The position numbers and the translations under genes are program-made. The notes under the pieces are model-generated. The model did not search any database, was not told where the DNA came from, and saw nothing but the letters and a program-made list of their open reading frames with translations. From contig CANJKZ010000169.1 in assembly GCA_947471745.1 (NCBI GenBank), positions 3,188,501 through 3,252,500 of the forward strand: a DNA stretch of 64,000 bases, written 5' to 3'. This document shows positions 61,601 to 64,000 of the stretch, piece after piece. The stretch comes from Closterium sp. Naga37s-1. Its lineage: Eukaryota; Streptophyta; Zygnematophyceae; Desmidiales; Closteriaceae. Within the stretch, counting starts at the first letter, position 1. The number at the start of each line of letters is the position of its first letter.

Positions 61601-62040
61601 TCGTCGACTAGAACGCCTACGGCTTCGAAGATATTAGCTTGAACCCGATAAGCACATGTTTCGTCACATTCTACCTGATTTAAGGTAGAATGTTTACAGG
61701 CTCCTTCGCAATCCACCTGATTGGTGCACGCTTCTTTACACGTTATTCCGAACTGACAAGTGCTCCACCTGATTCGCATTCTACCTGATAAGTGCATGTC
61801 CCTTCTCATTCCGCTTGACAAGCGCAAGAGTACATTACGCATGCGATTATCGCAGTCGAAGCGCAAAACAACTAATCGGTGAGAAAACAAACGCGTACCA
61901 GCGAGCCGGCAGCCGCGGAAGCTCGAAACCCTAAGTGAGTCTCCAAGCGACACTCTGCTGGATGAGGCCGATAGTTGATGGGAGGAGAGGGAAAGCGACC
62001 CCAGGGCCTGCGCGGCTGCTTGAATGCTCAAAGAAGCCAT
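58698..62040 (-). CDS. RPS20: Plastid 30S ribosomal protein bS20, nuclear-encoded
   Basis: Three exons, 62040-61899, 61043-60835 and 58928-58698, join in phase to give 193 residues. Residues 1 to about 75 form a Ser/Ala-rich plastid transit peptide (MASLSIQAAAQALGSLSLSS at the start; an Ala/Val run in exon 2). The mature part begins near GKDKPKKKVDSAVKRAKQAE and continues RRVYNKSRKTEMSTRMKK, the 16S-binding basic helix of bS20. Exon 3 gives AFLALEELRKSA, EKLISEAFSIIDRSVKVNA and the end KGARRKARLSRAKRATLVSL followed by GWYTQP, as in plant plastid bS20. The protein assembles early on the 16S rRNA. The start is the ATG just before the transit peptide; an in-frame upstream extension has no ATG. 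Intron 2 is 1.9 kb and holds five copies of the exon 3 start. The next gene downstream, SecA2, runs in the same direction. Confidence 0.93.
58965..59605 (-). repeat. Five acceptor-side copies of bS20 exon 3
   Basis: FLALEELRKSASPSEEQLLA with its tgccag or ctcag acceptor recurs near 59065, 59195, 59322, 59460 and a worn one near 59590. Spacings are about 127-138 bp. All end before the IIDRSVKV segment, so none can replace the exon. Confidence 0.93.
60150..60780. other. C/T-rich intron tract in bS20
   Basis: A long pyrimidine-rich stretch on the + strand (purine-rich in gene direction). The open + strand frames through it look compositional. I see no gene in it. Confidence 0.6.
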
Positions 62041-62881
62041 GGCTTCTATAACGGAAGGTTGCTCTAGCACCAAGCTGAGAGCTGCTAGAGGTTCTTAGGA
62101 GACTTGACTAAGAACGGATTTGAGGATAAGGTGAAGAAGCGACTGAGGTGATCACTCGGGGAACTAATGCAACCAATCCCAACGTTGGCCAGCCCAATTG
62201 GTTTCAAGTTTCAAGAATACCCCGTGTAAGCGTAGTTTCATAGGAGGTGTAGCACTGTAAATATAATATGCGACATAGTGTTACCATCGCCAACAAGTTT
62301 CGTTATCTCAATCAGTGCGCCTTGATGTTGCCGGGCATACAGATGTTGCTGAGACAAGTGGCAAGGCCGAGCGTGTTACGCGTGGCCTGGGATTCCCTCA
62401 CAGCTGTAGTCGCTGTGACTGACGTGGACTCATAGGTGGTTTGCAGGAGCTTCGATCACACTTTTGGGAGCTGTGGAAAGCAGGCTTCCCTTCCAAACAA
62501 TCTGTAGGTTCAAATAAGTACCTGATACTTTTTGAGCCAGATGCATTTAGTTTACATCATATATACAAACAGATGATACCTCATCATTTTACCGTAAAGG
62601 ATGGTGATGTCAATTTGAATGCTAGTATTCAAAAAAATCCCTTATTATAATGTCTCATGATGTAAACTGTTAAATAGTCCATTGAATGTATTGGATGGGA
62701 TAAACCACTGATTTGAAGACGGCAAAAGTTTTAGTTAGATTAGACCTTGCCATAGTAAATGTAAAAAGCAAGATAAAACATTACATGCACTGAGTGTCAG
62801 AAGACCAGCACTGGGGATGCCCAGTTGATCCTAGGGAATTGTTACAGGCTTGCGAGCATGGGGTTGGGGGTTATGGGCGCA
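62041..62881. other. Region upstream of bS20
   Basis: This is the bS20 promoter side and then AT-rich sequence up to the LTR element. I recognise no gene. Near 61560-61830 (in bS20 intron 1) short echoes of tctacctgat and cctacggc repeat. Confidence 0.5.
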
Positions 62882-63035
62882 TGTTAGAATATGGTGTATT
62901 CTTATATAATTGCATATTTTAGCTAGTAGTGTAGGGCCTTGGTGGTATACCCCCCTTCGTCCACCTTTTCTACCTATATCTTGGTGGCCACCTCTCTCTT
63001 CTCAAACCCTAGTCTACTAAGTTAGTGTCTTGACA
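62882..63035 (+). repeat. Left LTR
   Basis: Begins TGTTAGAATATGG and ends AGTGTCTTGACA; aligned to the right LTR it lacks an internal stretch of about 28 bp. Confidence 0.93.
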
Positions 63036-63049
63036 TGCTATCAGAGCCC
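63036..63049 (+). other. Primer binding site
   Basis: TGCTATCAGAGCCC abuts the left LTR. It differs at one base from the usual plant TGGTATCAGAGC. Confidence 0.88.
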
Positions 63050-63084
63050 TGCACGGTCTAAGGACCTCCTTTTTTTTAAGAATC

Positions 63085-63440
63085 ATGGGCCCATCCGTCG
63101 CGCCCGTTGCGCCCTCCCCGTCGTGCACTGCGCTCTGCCCGTTTTTCGTCTTGCCCGTCGCGCCCTGTGCCCGTCACCCCGAACGCGCCCCGTCGGCTGC
63201 CCTGCGCGCGCCCTGCCCGTCGCCCTGCGCGCGCCCCGTCGGCTGCCCCGCGGACGCCCCGTCGGCTGCCCCGCGCGCGCCCTTCCTGTCGCCAGCGCGG
63301 GCGCCAGCGCCACGGCCAGCAGTGAGCGCAAGCGCCAGCGCCAGCGCGGACCGCCAGCGCCAGCACCTGCGACCGGCGCCAGCGCCAGCGCCAGCGCCAG
63401 CGTAAATGACGGCGCCAGCGCCGGCAGCAGCTAACCCCCC
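63085..63440. repeat. GC-rich low-complexity core of the LTR element
   Basis: Degenerate repeats of cgcgccc, gtcggctgcc and cgccagcg. Frames through it are Pro/Ala/Arg-rich in every reading and match no known domain. Confidence 0.8.
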
Positions 63441-63815
63441 CCCCGCCCCCCCTTCCGCGGCTTCCGTCGTGGGGAGGGGGAGGGGGAGATGTGGGGGTGG
63501 CGGGTGTGAGCAGCCGGCAGCCCGTCCCTCCTCCCTCTTCCTCTCTCCCTACAGCACTTCTTGCTGTGGGGGGGGGGGAGGGAAGAGGTTAAGGGGGGAG
63601 GAGAGGGAGGTTACGGGGGTGGAGAGAAAGAGAGAGAGAGAGAGATTAGGCCCCTCTTTTCCGTCGTCTCTGGGCGTGTTCGCCCCTCGTCGCTCTCACC
63701 GGGCATCCACTGCGGGGGTTAAACCGCAGGCGGGTATCCTACCGAAGGGCCCAGCTGCTGCACGGTGATTGATGCGCTCCCTACACCAACTAGTCTGCAT
63801 GCAATTAAGGGGGGA

Positions 63816-63997
63816 TGTTAAAATATGGTGTATTCTCATATAATTGCATGTTTTAGCTAGTAGTGTAGGGCCTTGGTGGTATACCCCCCTTCGTCCACCT
63901 TTTCTACCTATATCTTGTAACTCTCTCATATTGCAAACCCCTCTTTTGGCCACCTCTCTCTTCTCAAACCCTAGTCTACTAAGTTAGTGTCTTGACA
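63816..63997 (+). repeat. Right LTR
   Basis: Begins TGTTAAAATATGG and ends AGTGTCTTGACA, preceded by a purine tract. Confidence 0.93.
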
Positions 63998-64000
63998 GCG

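Larger units (their letters stand above)
62882..63997 (+). mobile_element. TRIM-like non-autonomous LTR retroelement
   Basis: Two LTRs of 154 bp (62882-63035) and 182 bp (63816-63997) start TGTTA and end TTGACA. The primer binding site TGCTATCAGAGCCC at 63036-63049 follows the first LTR directly and resembles the plant initiator-tRNA-Met site TGGTATCAGAGC. A polypurine tract aaggggggat ends at 63815. The internal 780 bp is GC-rich and shows no gag, protease or polymerase motif. The 5 bp before the element are GCGCA and the 3 bp after it, at the window edge, are GCG, which fits a 5-bp target duplication. The right LTR has about 28 bp that the left lacks. Confidence 0.92.

Noticed and set aside
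63030-63440. Ala/Pro/Arg-rich proteins in the LTR element
   Set aside because: All frames on both strands are open because of GC-rich repeats; no gag or pol motif is seen.

Overview
The window is nuclear DNA from a eukaryote of the green-plant lineage. It holds three spliced genes and one uninterrupted gene. Two encode plastid proteins made in the cytosol: a SecA2-type ATPase and ribosomal protein bS20. Introns are GT-AG with one GC-AG case, and a small LTR element carries a plant-type primer site. The moderately high GC, tandem-rich introns and single-copy genes suggest a streptophyte alga, but I cannot fix the genus from sequence alone.

Layout. Positions 13-1062 (-) encode an NmrA-like NAD(P)-binding protein. 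It is divergent from a tRNA pseudouridine-38/39 synthase (PUS3/DEG1 type) on the + strand, 2043-28786, whose first exon I could not find. Convergent with that gene is a 30-exon SecA2 gene on the - strand, 57763-29526. All its splice phases agree and they give 1308 residues. Upstream and in the same direction is the three-exon plastid bS20 gene, 62040-58698 (-). The window ends in a 1.1-kb LTR element with no coding domains, 62882-63997. A 525-bp hAT-like MITE with a perfect 8-bp target duplication sits in a SecA2 intron, 40470-40994.

What is unusual. (1) Nearly every exon of the three spliced genes is accompanied by one to about a dozen partial copies of itself in the flanking introns. Copies upstream of an exon carry the acceptor plus the 5' part of the exon; copies downstream carry the 3' part plus the donor. 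The introns are therefore largely built from duplicated splice junctions. (2) A family of short palindromes with fixed arms TTTTGAG/CTCAAAA and varying self-complementary centres (GACGTC, GTCGAC, GGCGCC, GAATTC) is scattered through the introns, often at the edge of an exon copy. (3) The two meet in a 19.2-kb satellite, 8478-27698, of about 384 copies of a 50-bp unit. Half the unit is pseudouridine synthase exon 9 and half is one of these palindromes. It lies inside a broken copy of exon 9 and has higher-order duplications of 14, 25, 74 and 164 units.

The genes share no pathway beyond the plastid roles of SecA2 (envelope protein export) and bS20 (translation). The candidate new biology is the way the introns are built.
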